Assembly (NCBI RefSeq): GCF_005222805.1
Contig: NZ_STGC01000005.1
Coordinates: 1,092,456 to 1,156,455, forward strand
Source of the DNA: Devosia sp. FKR38
GTDB lineage: Bacteria; Pseudomonadota; Alphaproteobacteria; Rhizobiales; Devosiaceae
Length of the DNA: 64,000 nucleotides
Direction of reading: 5' to 3'
Positions 7,540 through 16,548 of this stretch are shown in pieces; positions within the stretch are counted from its first letter, which is position 1, and every line of letters starts with the position of its first letter. Made by a program: the position numbers and the translations under genes. The notes beneath the pieces are model-generated. The model was not told where the DNA came from and did not search any database. It saw only the letters and a list, made by a program, of their open reading frames with translations.

Positions 7540-8466
7540 TCAACGGGTCGAGGCGAGGCCAAAATTGGCCTCGATATCGTCCAGCATCAGATTGGCAGCG
7601 ATATAGCCGCCGGCCGTGTTCCAGATGGCGTCCGACACCGGGAACGCCTTGCCGGCCTTGACGACAGGCAGGTTCAGCCACAGCGGATCGGCCAGCCAGT
7701 CACTGGCCTGGTTGTCGCCCGCGCCGTCGCCGGTCTCATAGACGAAGTAGAACAGCCGATCCCCGTCCAGGTCGGGGATGCGTTCCTTGCCGATCTCGTC
7801 GGCAAAGGCGTCCTGATCCTGGATGGCCGGGCGGGCAAAGCCGACTTCCGACAGGATCAGCCCGGCGAACGTGTCCTTGTAATACATGCGCGTCATTGAC
7901 GGCATGAAGCGCGCCAGCGAGATGCGCTCCTTGAGCAGCGGCCCGGCTTCCGCCGCCAGCGCCTTGACGCGGCCGTCAAACGTCGCCAGTGCCGCAGTGC
8001 CTGCGTCCTTTACCCCGGCCGCATCGGTATACAGCGCCATATTGATCTTCCAGTCGCCGCGCAGGCGCTCGGACATCACCGTCGGGGCAATGGCCGACAG
8101 CTGGTCATAGATCTTTTCCTGCCGCGTTTTGTTGCCGATGATCAGATCCGGCTGCAGCGCCGCAATGGCCTCGAGGTCAACCGCCGATTCCTCGCCCACC
8201 ACCATCACATTGCCCATCTGTGTCGCGATATGCTCATACCAGGGCGAGCCCAGCCAGGAGCGCACCGCGCCCACCGGCGTGATGCCCACCGCCAGCAGCG
8301 CCTCGGTGCCCTCATTGGTCAGCACCACAATGCGCTGCGGATGGTCGGGCACATCGGTGACGCCCATGGCATGGGTGATTTCCCGGCCTACGACCGGCTG
8401 CAGGCCGGCCAGCACCGTTAGGGCCACCAAGGCAAGACGGGTGGATCGAAGCAGGGACATTTGCAC
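7540..8466 (-). CDS. Iron-siderophore ABC transporter substrate-binding protein (copy 2)
   Basis: 308 residues with a Sec signal peptide ending near GLQPVVG, then REITHAMGVTDVPDHPQR. It shares with copy 1 the blocks VLTNEGTEALLAVG, LQPDLIIGNKTRQEKIYDQLSAIAPTVMSE and the C-terminal LMLDDIEANFG. It is the first gene of the minus-strand iron operon. Its start is 90 bases from the divergent permease start, and two RirA-type boxes lie between them. The tandem pair may bind different siderophores and share one membrane complex. Confidence 0.88.
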   Translation of the reverse strand: MQMSLLRSTRLALVALTVLAGLQPVVGREITHAMGVTDVPDHPQRIVVLTNEGTEALLAVGITPVGAVRSWLGSPWYEHIATQMGNVMVVGEESAVDLEAIAALQPDLIIGNKTRQEKIYDQLSAIAPTVMSERLRGDWKINMALYTDAAGVKDAGTAALATFDGRVKALAAEAGPLLKERISLARFMPSMTRMYYKDTFAGLILSEVGFARPAIQDQDAFADEIGKERIPDLDGDRLFYFVYETGDGAGDNQASDWLADPLWLNLPVVKAGKAFPVSDAIWNTAGGYIAANLMLDDIEANFGLASTR

Positions 8467-8475
8467 TCTCTAACT

Positions 8476-8490
8476 TGACAAGGTAGGTCA
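8476..8490. promoter_or_regulatory. RirA-type iron-responsive operator 1 (TGA-N9-TCA)
   Basis: TGACAAGGTAGGTCA fits the iron-rhodo-box consensus TGA-N9-TCA recognised by the Fe-S regulator RirA in Hyphomicrobiales. It lies 10 bases upstream of the minus-strand binding-protein start, in the divergent iron-transport promoter. Confidence 0.6.
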
Positions 8491-8524
8491 TAAAATGTTC
8501 TGCGCAATCAGACAGAAACTAATA

Positions 8525-8539
8525 TGACTGTCAATATCA
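8525..8539. promoter_or_regulatory. RirA-type iron-responsive operator 2 (TGA-N9-TCA)
   Basis: TGACTGTCAATATCA is a second exact TGA-N9-TCA match, 17 bases upstream of the GTG of the first permease gene. Two copies within 65 bases of an iron-transport divergon are unlikely to be chance. Confidence 0.6.
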
Positions 8540-8555
8540 TGTTACGGATGTCGCC

Positions 8556-9575
8556 GTGAGCCAAGCCATGACCGCCCCCCGCGCCAGATCGGCCCGGCAG
8601 AGCTTTGCAGTCATCATCGCAGGCCTGGCCGCGCTGCTGGTTGCCGCCATGCTGGTCAGCGCCACCGTTGGCTATCGCCTCTATGGCCTCGACCAGCTCT
8701 ACCAGGCGATCTTCGCCTTCGATGGTTCCGAGGCCGCCACGGTTCTGGTCAATCTGCGCCTGCCGCGCGCCATTCTCGCCCCCATGGTCGGCGCGGGCCT
8801 GGGCGTCGCCGGCGTGCTGGTGCAGACCCTTTCGCGCAACCGCATTGCCTCTCCCGATACACTGGGGCTCAATGCCGGCGCCTCGCTGGCCGTCGTGCTG
8901 GCCAGCGCCACGCTGGGCATCACTTCGCTCACCGGCCTCTCGCTGGTCGCCGCGCTCGGCGCGCTGCTCACCAGCATGCTGGTCTTTGCCATAGCGGCCG
9001 GGGCAGGGGGCATTTCCCCCATTCGCATCGTGCTGATCGGCGTCACCATTGCCGGGCTCGGCCAGTCCGTGGTGCAGCTCATCCTCACCAGCAATGAGGC
9101 GCAGATGCAGAACCTGCTGTTCTGGCTGGCTGGCTCCTTTGTCGATCGGCCCATGGCCCTGGCCATCAATGGCCTGCCCTTCATCGCCGCCGGCGGTGCC
9201 ATCGCTTTTGCCTTGGTGCGCCCGCTCGATGCCCTGCAGGCCGATGACGCGACGGCAGTGAGCCTGGGCGTGCCAGTAAGCCTGGTGCGCATCGGCTGCT
9301 TCCTCGCCATTTCCCTGCTCAGTGGCGCCGCCGTCGCCATGGCCGGACCGGTGAGCTTTGTTGGCCTCGTTGTGCCCCATGCAGCGCGGCGCCTCGCTGG
9401 CCTGCGCCACGGTCCGCTCATGCTGGCTGCCGCACTGATCGGCGCCATCTACACCACCCTGGCCGATGTGCTGGCCCGCTTTGTCATCTACCCGGTCGAG
9501 GCCCCCGTCGGCGCCGTCACCGCTGTGGTGGGCGGGCTGGTCCTGGTTCTGCTACTGCGCGGGAGAGCTGCATGA
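8556..9575 (+). CDS. FecCD-family iron-siderophore ABC permease 1
   Basis: 339 residues from GTG at 8556; an ATG at 8568 is an alternative. It is a multi-helix inner-membrane protein of the FecCD/BtuC family, with LRLPRAILAPMVGAGLGVAGVLVQTLSRN near residue 65, the SPDTLGLNAGA motif, and the late SGAAVAMAGPVSFVGLVVPHAARRLAG, whose cytoplasmic loop contacts the ATPase. The C-terminus ends EAPVGAVTAVVGGLVLVLLL. Length is normal for the family. It overlaps the next permease gene by four bases, so the two probably form a heterodimer. Confidence 0.92.
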   Translation: MSQAMTAPRARSARQSFAVIIAGLAALLVAAMLVSATVGYRLYGLDQLYQAIFAFDGSEAATVLVNLRLPRAILAPMVGAGLGVAGVLVQTLSRNRIASPDTLGLNAGASLAVVLASATLGITSLTGLSLVAALGALLTSMLVFAIAAGAGGISPIRIVLIGVTIAGLGQSVVQLILTSNEAQMQNLLFWLAGSFVDRPMALAINGLPFIAAGGAIAFALVRPLDALQADDATAVSLGVPVSLVRIGCFLAISLLSGAAVAMAGPVSFVGLVVPHAARRLAGLRHGPLMLAAALIGAIYTTLADVLARFVIYPVEAPVGAVTAVVGGLVLVLLLRGRAA

Positions 9576-10606
9576 CCCCGTTCATTCCCGCTCTCTCGGC
9601 GACGCGGGCGCCGCTGCTGCTGGCCATCATGACCATCGCCACCGTCGTCCTGGCCCTGAGCGGCGTTGCCTTCGGCTCAAGCTGGATCCCCATTGACCGC
9701 GTCGCTGCTGTCATCCTGGGCGCCGGCGAAAAGACCCAGTCGCTCATCGTGCTACAGCTGCGCCTGCCGCGCGTGGTTATCGCTATCCTCGCCGGAGGCG
9801 GCATGGCCGTCGCGGGCTTTCTCCTCCAGAAGATCACCCGAAATTCCCTGGCCTCGCCGGGCGTGTTGGGCGTCATCGACGGTGGAGCGCTCGGTGTGGT
9901 GATCTTCCTCGCCGCGCTGTCGGACGAATCCAATACCTTGGTCACCTCCATCGTCTTCCAGCCGCTGGCCGCCATGGCCGGCGCCACCCTGGGCATTGCC
10001 GCGGTCTTCCTGCTCAGCGGCCGCCAGTCGGTCTCGGCAGTGCGACTTCTGCTGTTCGGCATTGCCGTGGGCGCCGTGGCCAAGGCGCTGGTCATGGTCA
10101 TGATGCTCATTGGGCCAATCTATCGCACCAGCCAGGCCGCCCGCTGGATCGCCGGCGCCGTCAATGAGGTGAACTGGACCGAGATCCAGATCACCGCGCT
10201 GCTGCTGCTGCCGCTGCTCGTTCTTTCGCTGGCCGTGGCCCGCAAGCTGCCGCCCGCTGATCTCGACGAGGTCTCGGCCCGCAGCGTCGGGCTCGACCTG
10301 CCGGTGTTTCGCCTGCTGGTCTTTGCCGTCGCTGCCGCGCTCACTGCGGTCTCTGTGGCCTTTGTCGGCGCCATCGGCTTTGTTGGCCTCATGGCGCCGC
10401 ATCTGGCGCGGCTCATCGTCGGCCGTTCCATGGTCGCCGGCATTATCGGCAGCTTCCTGCTCGGCGCTTTCATGCTGGTCGGGGCCGATCTCGTGGTCCG
10501 CGTGTTGTTTGCGCCCACCGAGGTGCCCGCCGGCACCGTCACCGCCATTATCGGCGCTCCCTATTTCCTCTTCCTGCTAATGAGCAAGCAACGCCATGAC
10601 GGCTAA
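9572..10606 (+). CDS. FecCD-family iron-siderophore ABC permease 2
   Basis: 344 residues, ATG overlapping the previous stop. The FecCD family pattern repeats: LQLRLPRVVIAILAGGGMAVAGFLLQKITRN, LASPGVLGVIDGGALG, then AVSVAFVGAIGFVGLMAPHLARLIVG with the conserved loop that docks on the ATPase. The end is VPAGTVTAIIGAPYFLFLL. About nine to ten hydrophobic helices are apparent. It is the second half of the transporter channel in the inner membrane. It overlaps the ATPase gene by 11 bases. Confidence 0.92.
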   Translation: MTPFIPALSATRAPLLLAIMTIATVVLALSGVAFGSSWIPIDRVAAVILGAGEKTQSLIVLQLRLPRVVIAILAGGGMAVAGFLLQKITRNSLASPGVLGVIDGGALGVVIFLAALSDESNTLVTSIVFQPLAAMAGATLGIAAVFLLSGRQSVSAVRLLLFGIAVGAVAKALVMVMMLIGPIYRTSQAARWIAGAVNEVNWTEIQITALLLLPLLVLSLAVARKLPPADLDEVSARSVGLDLPVFRLLVFAVAAALTAVSVAFVGAIGFVGLMAPHLARLIVGRSMVAGIIGSFLLGAFMLVGADLVVRVLFAPTEVPAGTVTAIIGAPYFLFLLMSKQRHDG

Positions 10607-11393
10607 TCCTGCCCCCAGCATTACCATCGACGGGCTCACCTTGGCCTATCCCGGCAAGACGGTGCTCGACACCGTGACCCTGGCCATTCCGCGTGGCAAG
10701 ATCACGGTGCTCGCCGGCCCCAATGGCTGCGGTAAATCCACCTTGCTGCGCGCCATCCGGCGCCTCCATCGCCCCGCCGCCGGTCGCGTGCTGCTGGAAG
10801 ACATCGACGTCGCCGATCTCTCCGAAAAGGCCCTGGCCCGCCACATTGGTCTGTTGGCTCAAAACCCCTCGGCGCCCGAGGACATGACGGTCGAAGAGCT
10901 GGTCCGCCTCGGCCGCTATCCGCACCAGACCATGTTGCAACGCTGGGACGCCCAGGATACCCGCGCGCTCGAGGCCGCCATGGCCGGCACCGGCGTCGCC
11001 AGCCTTCGCGACCGTCCGCTCGGCTCGCTCTCAGGTGGTCAGGTGCAGCGCGTCTGGATTGCCATGGTGCTGGCGCAGGAAACCGAGATCGTCTGCCTCG
11101 ACGAGCCGGTCAACCATCTCGATCTCGCCCACCAGCTCGATTGCCTCGATCTCGTGCGTCAACTCAATGCCGAGTTCGGCCGCACTATCGTCCTCGTGCT
11201 GCATGATCTCAACCTCGCCGCGCGCTATGCCGATCAGCTGGTGTTCATGCGCGATGGCGGCGTTGCCGCCTGCGGCACGCCCGATGCGCTGATGACCCAG
11301 GATTTGATAGCCCGGGTGTTCAATGTCGATGCCATGATCATTACCGACCCGGCCTATGGGCGCCCGCTCTGCCTGCCGCTTCGTACGTGCTAG
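10596..11393 (+). CDS. Iron-siderophore ABC transporter ATP-binding protein
   Basis: 265 residues. Walker A is GPNGCGKST near residue 41, the signature LSGGQVQRVW and Walker B VCLDEPVNHLD, followed by the switch histidine in LVLHDLNLAARYAD. The sequence is typical of FecE/FepC ATPases, which drive import of ferric chelates through FecCD permeases. It ends the plus-strand half of the iron locus, with its stop seven bases before the convergent GntR stop. No TonB-dependent receptor is in this window, so the outer-membrane step must be encoded elsewhere. Confidence 0.92.
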   Translation: MTANPAPSITIDGLTLAYPGKTVLDTVTLAIPRGKITVLAGPNGCGKSTLLRAIRRLHRPAAGRVLLEDIDVADLSEKALARHIGLLAQNPSAPEDMTVEELVRLGRYPHQTMLQRWDAQDTRALEAAMAGTGVASLRDRPLGSLSGGQVQRVWIAMVLAQETEIVCLDEPVNHLDLAHQLDCLDLVRQLNAEFGRTIVLVLHDLNLAARYADQLVFMRDGGVAACGTPDALMTQDLIARVFNVDAMIITDPAYGRPLCLPLRTC

Positions 11394-11400
11394 GCCACGC

Positions 11401-12126
11401 CTAGCGCGACAGCGCCTCACGCAGCGGCAGGCCCGTGTTCTGGCGCAGGTCGAGGTCGGCCTCGATATGATTGATATGGGTCACCAGCAGCTGCGCCGCG
11501 CGCTCGCCGTCGCTGCTCTCCAGCGCCGCCAGGATATCGGCATGCTCATTGTGTCCACAGCTCGACGCGCCCGAATTGCCATAGAGCGCAATCACCAGCG
11601 ACGACCGCGCCACCAGCTCTTCCATGAACCGGTGCAGGATCACATTGCCAGCGACGCTGGCCAACAGCAGGTGGAAATCGCCTGAGGCGCGGATTTCGGC
11701 TCGGCGGGCGAGGGACCCTCGCTCGGCAAGCAGCCGACTTTCCTCGATCAACTGCTTCCGAAACGTGGCGATATCGCTTGGACTGAGCCGTCCTGCCGCA
11801 GCGCGTGCAATGCCTGGCTCGATCAGCCGTCGGGAATCGAACACCTGGCGCGCTTCTTCGGGGCTCGGATTGGCGACAAAGGCCCCGCGATTGCGTTCCG
11901 ATTTGACCAGGCCCTCAAAGGCCAGTGCCTGCAGCGCCGCGCGCACCACGGTGCGGCTGACGTCGAACAGCGTCCCCACTTCCGCTTCCGACAGCTTGGT
12001 GCCCGGCGCCAGTCGCCGATCCACGATCGCATCGCGCAAATGGTCGCGAATGGTCATGGCACGGTCTTCGCCGGCCTGGGCCGGTGGCGAGTTCAATTGC
12101 GTCAGCTGCGGGTCGGCGATGGTCAT
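11401..12126 (-). CDS. GntR-family transcriptional regulator (FadR/FCD subfamily)
   Basis: 241 residues. The N-terminal winged helix (about 20-90) has RDHLRDAIVDRRLAPGTKLSEAEVG, DVSRTVVRAALQALAFEGLV and RGAFVANPS, all GntR hallmarks. The C-terminal helical FCD domain has DSRRLIEPGIARAAA, then FHLLLASVAGN and the late GEHADIL-type metal-binding stretch HNEHADILAALESSDGERAAQLLVTHI. FCD histidines usually bind a metal that coordinates a carboxylate effector. It is divergent from the polyamine-type ABC operon, and a palindrome in between (12203-12216) is its likely operator. Confidence 0.9.
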   Translation of the reverse strand: MTIADPQLTQLNSPPAQAGEDRAMTIRDHLRDAIVDRRLAPGTKLSEAEVGTLFDVSRTVVRAALQALAFEGLVKSERNRGAFVANPSPEEARQVFDSRRLIEPGIARAAAGRLSPSDIATFRKQLIEESRLLAERGSLARRAEIRASGDFHLLLASVAGNVILHRFMEELVARSSLVIALYGNSGASSCGHNEHADILAALESSDGERAAQLLVTHINHIEADLDLRQNTGLPLREALSR

Positions 12127-12202
12127 GGTTCACCCTGTCGCTCCTTCATAGAAAGAATCCGGTCGAAGCGAAAGGAAATTGTCGCACACGATCACGGCAC
12201 AG

Positions 12203-12216
12203 GATTGCATACAATC
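12203..12216. promoter_or_regulatory. Candidate GntR operator palindrome
   Basis: GATTGCATACAATC is an inverted repeat (GATTG-N4-CAATC) close to the TTGTATACAA-like sites used by FCD-type GntR regulators. It lies 76 bases upstream of the GntR start and 170 bases upstream of the divergent ABC operon. Confidence 0.5.
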
Positions 12217-12340
12217 TGGGCGAGGAATGTGCGCAACTGCTTAATTTGCAAGCAACGACCTGTTGCGCCTCAAATGCGGGCAATTGCCCTGGCGCGGATT
12301 TTCTCCGCTGCGGCAAGGCCTTGGTGAGATGGTCAGCAGT

Positions 12341-12356
12341 TGGCACGGGGCATGCA
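12341..12356 (+). promoter_or_regulatory. Candidate sigma-54 promoter of the ABC/racemase operon
   Basis: TGGCACGGGGCATGCA matches the -24/-12 consensus TGGCACG-N4-TTGCA at all but one base and has the invariant GG-N10-GC spacing. The GC at 12354-12355 would place transcription start near 12367, about 20 bases before the ATG at 12387. This would make the operon RpoN-dependent, as is common for nitrogen-compound uptake. No enhancer-binding activator gene is nearby. Confidence 0.55.
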
Positions 12357-12386
12357 TAGCAAGGGGCGTTAACCCGGGAGCGCCGC

Positions 12387-13472
<1,086 letters not shown>

Positions 13473-13497
13473 GTCGAACCACAACAGGGACAAGGCA

Positions 13498-14787
13498 ATG
13501 ACTGACATGATCAAAAAGACCGGTATCTCCCGCCGCAATCTGCTCAAGACGGGTGCTGCAGCCGTCGCGGGTGCGGCCGTCGGCTCGGGCGCCATCACGG
13601 GCTTCCCCACCATCTGGGCCCAGAACCCCATTACCCTGCGCCAGTTCGGCACGGGCGTGTCCAACCTCAATGCCATCGCCGAAAAGTGCAAGGCAGACCT
13701 GGGCATCACGCTGGAAATGACGGCGACCGACTCCGACGCCGCCGCTCAGCGCGCTGTGACCCAGCCCGACAGCTATGACATCGCCGACATCGAATACTGG
13801 ATCCTCAAGAAGGTGTTCCCCACCGGCGTCATCCAGCCGATGGAAATCAGCAAGCTGAAGTACTACGACAAGATCGTGCCGCTGTTCAAAACCGGCAAGC
13901 TCACCCCCGATAGCGTCATCGCTCAGGGCACCGCACCGCACACGGTCGGTTTCGTCGAAGCCAAGGACAGCAAGGAATTCGCCAAGGGCGAAACCGAATT
14001 CTTCACCATGGTCCCCACCATCTACAATGCCGATACCCTCGGCATCCGTCCGGACCTGGTGGGTCGTGAGATCACCACCTGGGCCGACATCATGGACCCG
14101 GCCTTCAAGGGCAAGACCTCGATCCTGAACATCCCCTCGATCGGCATCATGGACGCAGCCATGATCATGGAGGCCATGGGCAATATCACCTATGCCGACA
14201 AGGGCAACATGACCACCGCCGAGATCGATGCCACCATCGACTTCCTGATCAAGGCCAAGCAGGACGGCCAGTTCCGCGCCTTCTGGAAGAGCTTTGACGA
14301 GAGCGTCAACCTGATGGCTTCGGGCGAAGTGGTGATCCAGTCCATGTGGTCGCCGGCCGTTGCCGCCGTCCGCTCCAAGGGCATCGCCTGCAAGTACCAG
14401 CCCCTCAAGGAAGGCTACCGCTCCTGGGGTGGTGGTCTGGGTCTGGCCGCCCACCTCGAAGGCGCCCAGCTCGACGCCGCCTATGAATATATCAACTGGT
14501 ACACCTCCGGCTGGGTCGGTGGTTACCTCAACCGCCAGGGCTACTACTCGGCCGCCATGGACACCGCCAAGGAATATATGTCCGAGGACGAGTGGGGCTA
14601 TTGGATCGAGGGCAAGCCAGCGGTCGGCGAAATCAAGGCGCCCGATGGCACCGTCATGGAAAAGGCCGGCGCCGTGCGCGATGGCGGCTCGTTCCTCGAA
14701 CGCATGGGCCATGTGGCCTGCTGGAACTCGGTGATGGACGAAGACCGCTACATGGTCCGCCGCTGGAACGAGTTCATCGCTGCCTAA
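13498..14787 (+). CDS. ABC transporter substrate-binding protein with Tat signal (PotD-like)
   Basis: 429 residues. The ATG at 13498 follows AGGGACAAGG and opens a twin-arginine signal (SRRNLLKTGAAAV) that ends near TIWAQ, so the protein is probably exported folded. The mature part is of the extracellular solute-binding family 1/PotD type: DSYDIADIEYWILKKV, TIYNADTLGI, WADIMDPAFKGKTSILN and NWYTSGWVGG-LNRQGYYSA. It is larger than E. coli PotD (348). It should bind substrate in the periplasm for the permeases that follow. A strong hairpin (14819-14838) separates it from the permease genes. Confidence 0.88.
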   Translation: MTDMIKKTGISRRNLLKTGAAAVAGAAVGSGAITGFPTIWAQNPITLRQFGTGVSNLNAIAEKCKADLGITLEMTATDSDAAAQRAVTQPDSYDIADIEYWILKKVFPTGVIQPMEISKLKYYDKIVPLFKTGKLTPDSVIAQGTAPHTVGFVEAKDSKEFAKGETEFFTMVPTIYNADTLGIRPDLVGREITTWADIMDPAFKGKTSILNIPSIGIMDAAMIMEAMGNITYADKGNMTTAEIDATIDFLIKAKQDGQFRAFWKSFDESVNLMASGEVVIQSMWSPAVAAVRSKGIACKYQPLKEGYRSWGGGLGLAAHLEGAQLDAAYEYINWYTSGWVGGYLNRQGYYSAAMDTAKEYMSEDEWGYWIEGKPAVGEIKAPDGTVMEKAGAVRDGGSFLERMGHVACWNSVMDEDRYMVRRWNEFIAA

Positions 14788-14818
14788 GCCCTGTTCGATC
14801 CACACACACGAAACGACG

Positions 14819-14838
14819 CCTCCCCCTACGGGGGGAGG
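14819..14838 (+). repeat. Intercistronic perfect hairpin after the binding-protein gene
   Basis: An 8-bp stem, CCTCCCCC/GGGGGAGG, closed by TACG, lies between the binding-protein stop and the first permease. It has no following T-run, so it looks like an mRNA-stabilising or attenuating hairpin, or one copy of a dispersed palindromic element, rather than a full terminator. Confidence 0.6.
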
Positions 14839-14870
14839 TTGACCACTGCGCCTAGTGGAGAAGGATCAGC

Positions 14871-15728
14871 ATGAACAATCTGCTCAGCCGCGCGACGCCC
14901 TATCTGCAGGCCACGCCCCTGCTGATCATCCTTGGCTTCTTCCTGGCGCTGCCCATCCTGCTGCTGCTGGTCGTCAGCTTCTGGGACTACGACTTCGCCG
15001 GCATGTATCCCGGCTTCATGACCTTCAACTATGCCGAGACGCTGGGCAGCTGGGTCACCTGGAAGACCTATGGCAACACACTGAAATTCGCGGCCATCGT
15101 CTGGGCCATCACCGCCTTTATCGGCTTCTGGGTCGCCTATTTCCTTGCCTTCCACGTGCGCAAGGCCTCCACGCAAACCGTGCTCTTCCTCGTCTGCACC
15201 GTGCCTTTTCTCACCTCCAACATCATCCGCATGATCTCCTGGATCCCGGTGCTGGGGCGCAATGGCCTCGTCAATTCGGCCCTAGTGGGCGCCGGCATTG
15301 TCGACCAGCCGGTCGAATGGCTGCTCTATTCCGATTTCGCGGTGATCCTGGCCATGGTGCATCTCTATGCGCTCTTCATGGTCACCCCGATTTTCAACAC
15401 CATGATGCGCATCGACAAATCCCTGGTCGAGGCCGCCCGGGACGGCGGCGCCAGCGATTGGCAGATCATCTGGAATGTCATTCTGCCCCTGGCCAAGCCC
15501 GGCATCGCCATCGGCAGCATCTTTGTTGTCACCCTGGTCATGGCCGATTTCTCCACCGTCCAGGTGATGAGCGGCGGCCAGAGCGCTTCTGTGGCGCTGA
15601 TGATGCGCAACCAGATGAGCCTGCTGCAATATCCTGCCGCTGCAGCCAACGCCGTCGTGCTGCTGATTGTGGTGCTCTCCATGGTCGCAGGCATCCTGCG
15701 CATCGTCGACATTCGCAAGGAGCTCTGA
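14871..15728 (+). CDS. Polyamine-type ABC transporter permease 1 (PotB-like)
   Basis: 285 residues. Several membrane helices begin with LLIILGFFLALPILLLLVVSFW. The conserved cytoplasmic EAA loop is EAARDGGASDWQIIWNVILPLAKPGI (about residues 190-215), which docks on the ATPase. The family is binding-protein-dependent transport, PotB/CysT-like. GAAGGATCAGC precedes the ATG. It is followed at once by the second permease gene. Confidence 0.9.
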   Translation: MNNLLSRATPYLQATPLLIILGFFLALPILLLLVVSFWDYDFAGMYPGFMTFNYAETLGSWVTWKTYGNTLKFAAIVWAITAFIGFWVAYFLAFHVRKASTQTVLFLVCTVPFLTSNIIRMISWIPVLGRNGLVNSALVGAGIVDQPVEWLLYSDFAVILAMVHLYALFMVTPIFNTMMRIDKSLVEAARDGGASDWQIIWNVILPLAKPGIAIGSIFVVTLVMADFSTVQVMSGGQSASVALMMRNQMSLLQYPAAAANAVVLLIVVLSMVAGILRIVDIRKEL

Positions 15729-15729
15729 G

Positions 15730-16548
15730 ATGGGTCAGGACAAACGTTCCCCCGGCTTCTACATCCTCGCCGCCTTCTTCATCCTCTTTGTGCTCTTCCT
15801 TTATGGCCCGCTGTCGGCCATCTTTATCCTGTCTTTCCAGGGCCCCCAGGGCGGGCTGACTTTTCCGCTCAATGGCGTCTCGGTCCGCTGGTTCCAGAAC
15901 CTGTTCGAGCAGCAGGCCGTGGGTGATTTCGGCGCCAGCTTTTCGCGGTCGCTTACATTGGGCCTGATGGTCATGGCTGCCACCGTTGTCGTGTCGCTTC
16001 TTGCGGGTCTGGCCTTCCGCCGCCGCTTCTTTGGCGCCACGCCGCTGTTCTACCTCACGGTGGCGAGCCTTGTGGTGCCATCGATCATCGTCTCGCTCGG
16101 TATAGGCGTGCTGTTCCAGCAATTGGGACTGCGCCCGGCCTGGTTCAGCTCGGCCTATGGCGCACACATGACCTGGACGCTGCCCTTTGGCGTGCTCATC
16201 ATGTTCGCCGTCTTCAACCGCTTCTCGCCCAGCTATGAGGAAGCCGCGCGCGACCTCGGCGCCAATGCCTGGCAGACCTTCCGTTATGTCGTGCTGCCCA
16301 TGATTACCCCCAGCCTGATTGGCGTCGGCCTCTTTGGCTTCTCGCTGAGCTACGATGAATTCGCCCGCACGCTGCTGACCTCGGGCAGCTCCAACACCTT
16401 GCCGCTCGAGATCTATGGCATGACCACCAATGTCACTACGCCCGTGCTCTATGCCCTGGGCACCGTCACCACGATCTTCTCATTCTTCATAATCCTGCTG
16501 ACGGTGGGCATCATCTATTTCATCGGCCAGCGGCGGACCCGGTCATGA
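15730..16548 (+). CDS. Polyamine-type ABC transporter permease 2 (PotC-like)
   Basis: 272 residues from the ATG at 15730, one base after the previous stop; the reading frame is open further upstream, but that part overlaps the first permease. Helices include FYILAAFFILFVLFLYGPL. The EAA loop is EEAARDLGANAWQTFRYVVLPMITPSLIG at about residues 170-198. Next to it YDEFARTLLTSG is the usual PotC-family sequence. It pairs with permease 1 in the inner membrane. Its stop overlaps the racemase start by four bases. Confidence 0.9.
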   Translation: MGQDKRSPGFYILAAFFILFVLFLYGPLSAIFILSFQGPQGGLTFPLNGVSVRWFQNLFEQQAVGDFGASFSRSLTLGLMVMAATVVVSLLAGLAFRRRFFGATPLFYLTVASLVVPSIIVSLGIGVLFQQLGLRPAWFSSAYGAHMTWTLPFGVLIMFAVFNRFSPSYEEAARDLGANAWQTFRYVVLPMITPSLIGVGLFGFSLSYDEFARTLLTSGSSNTLPLEIYGMTTNVTTPVLYALGTVTTIFSFFIILLTVGIIYFIGQRRTRS

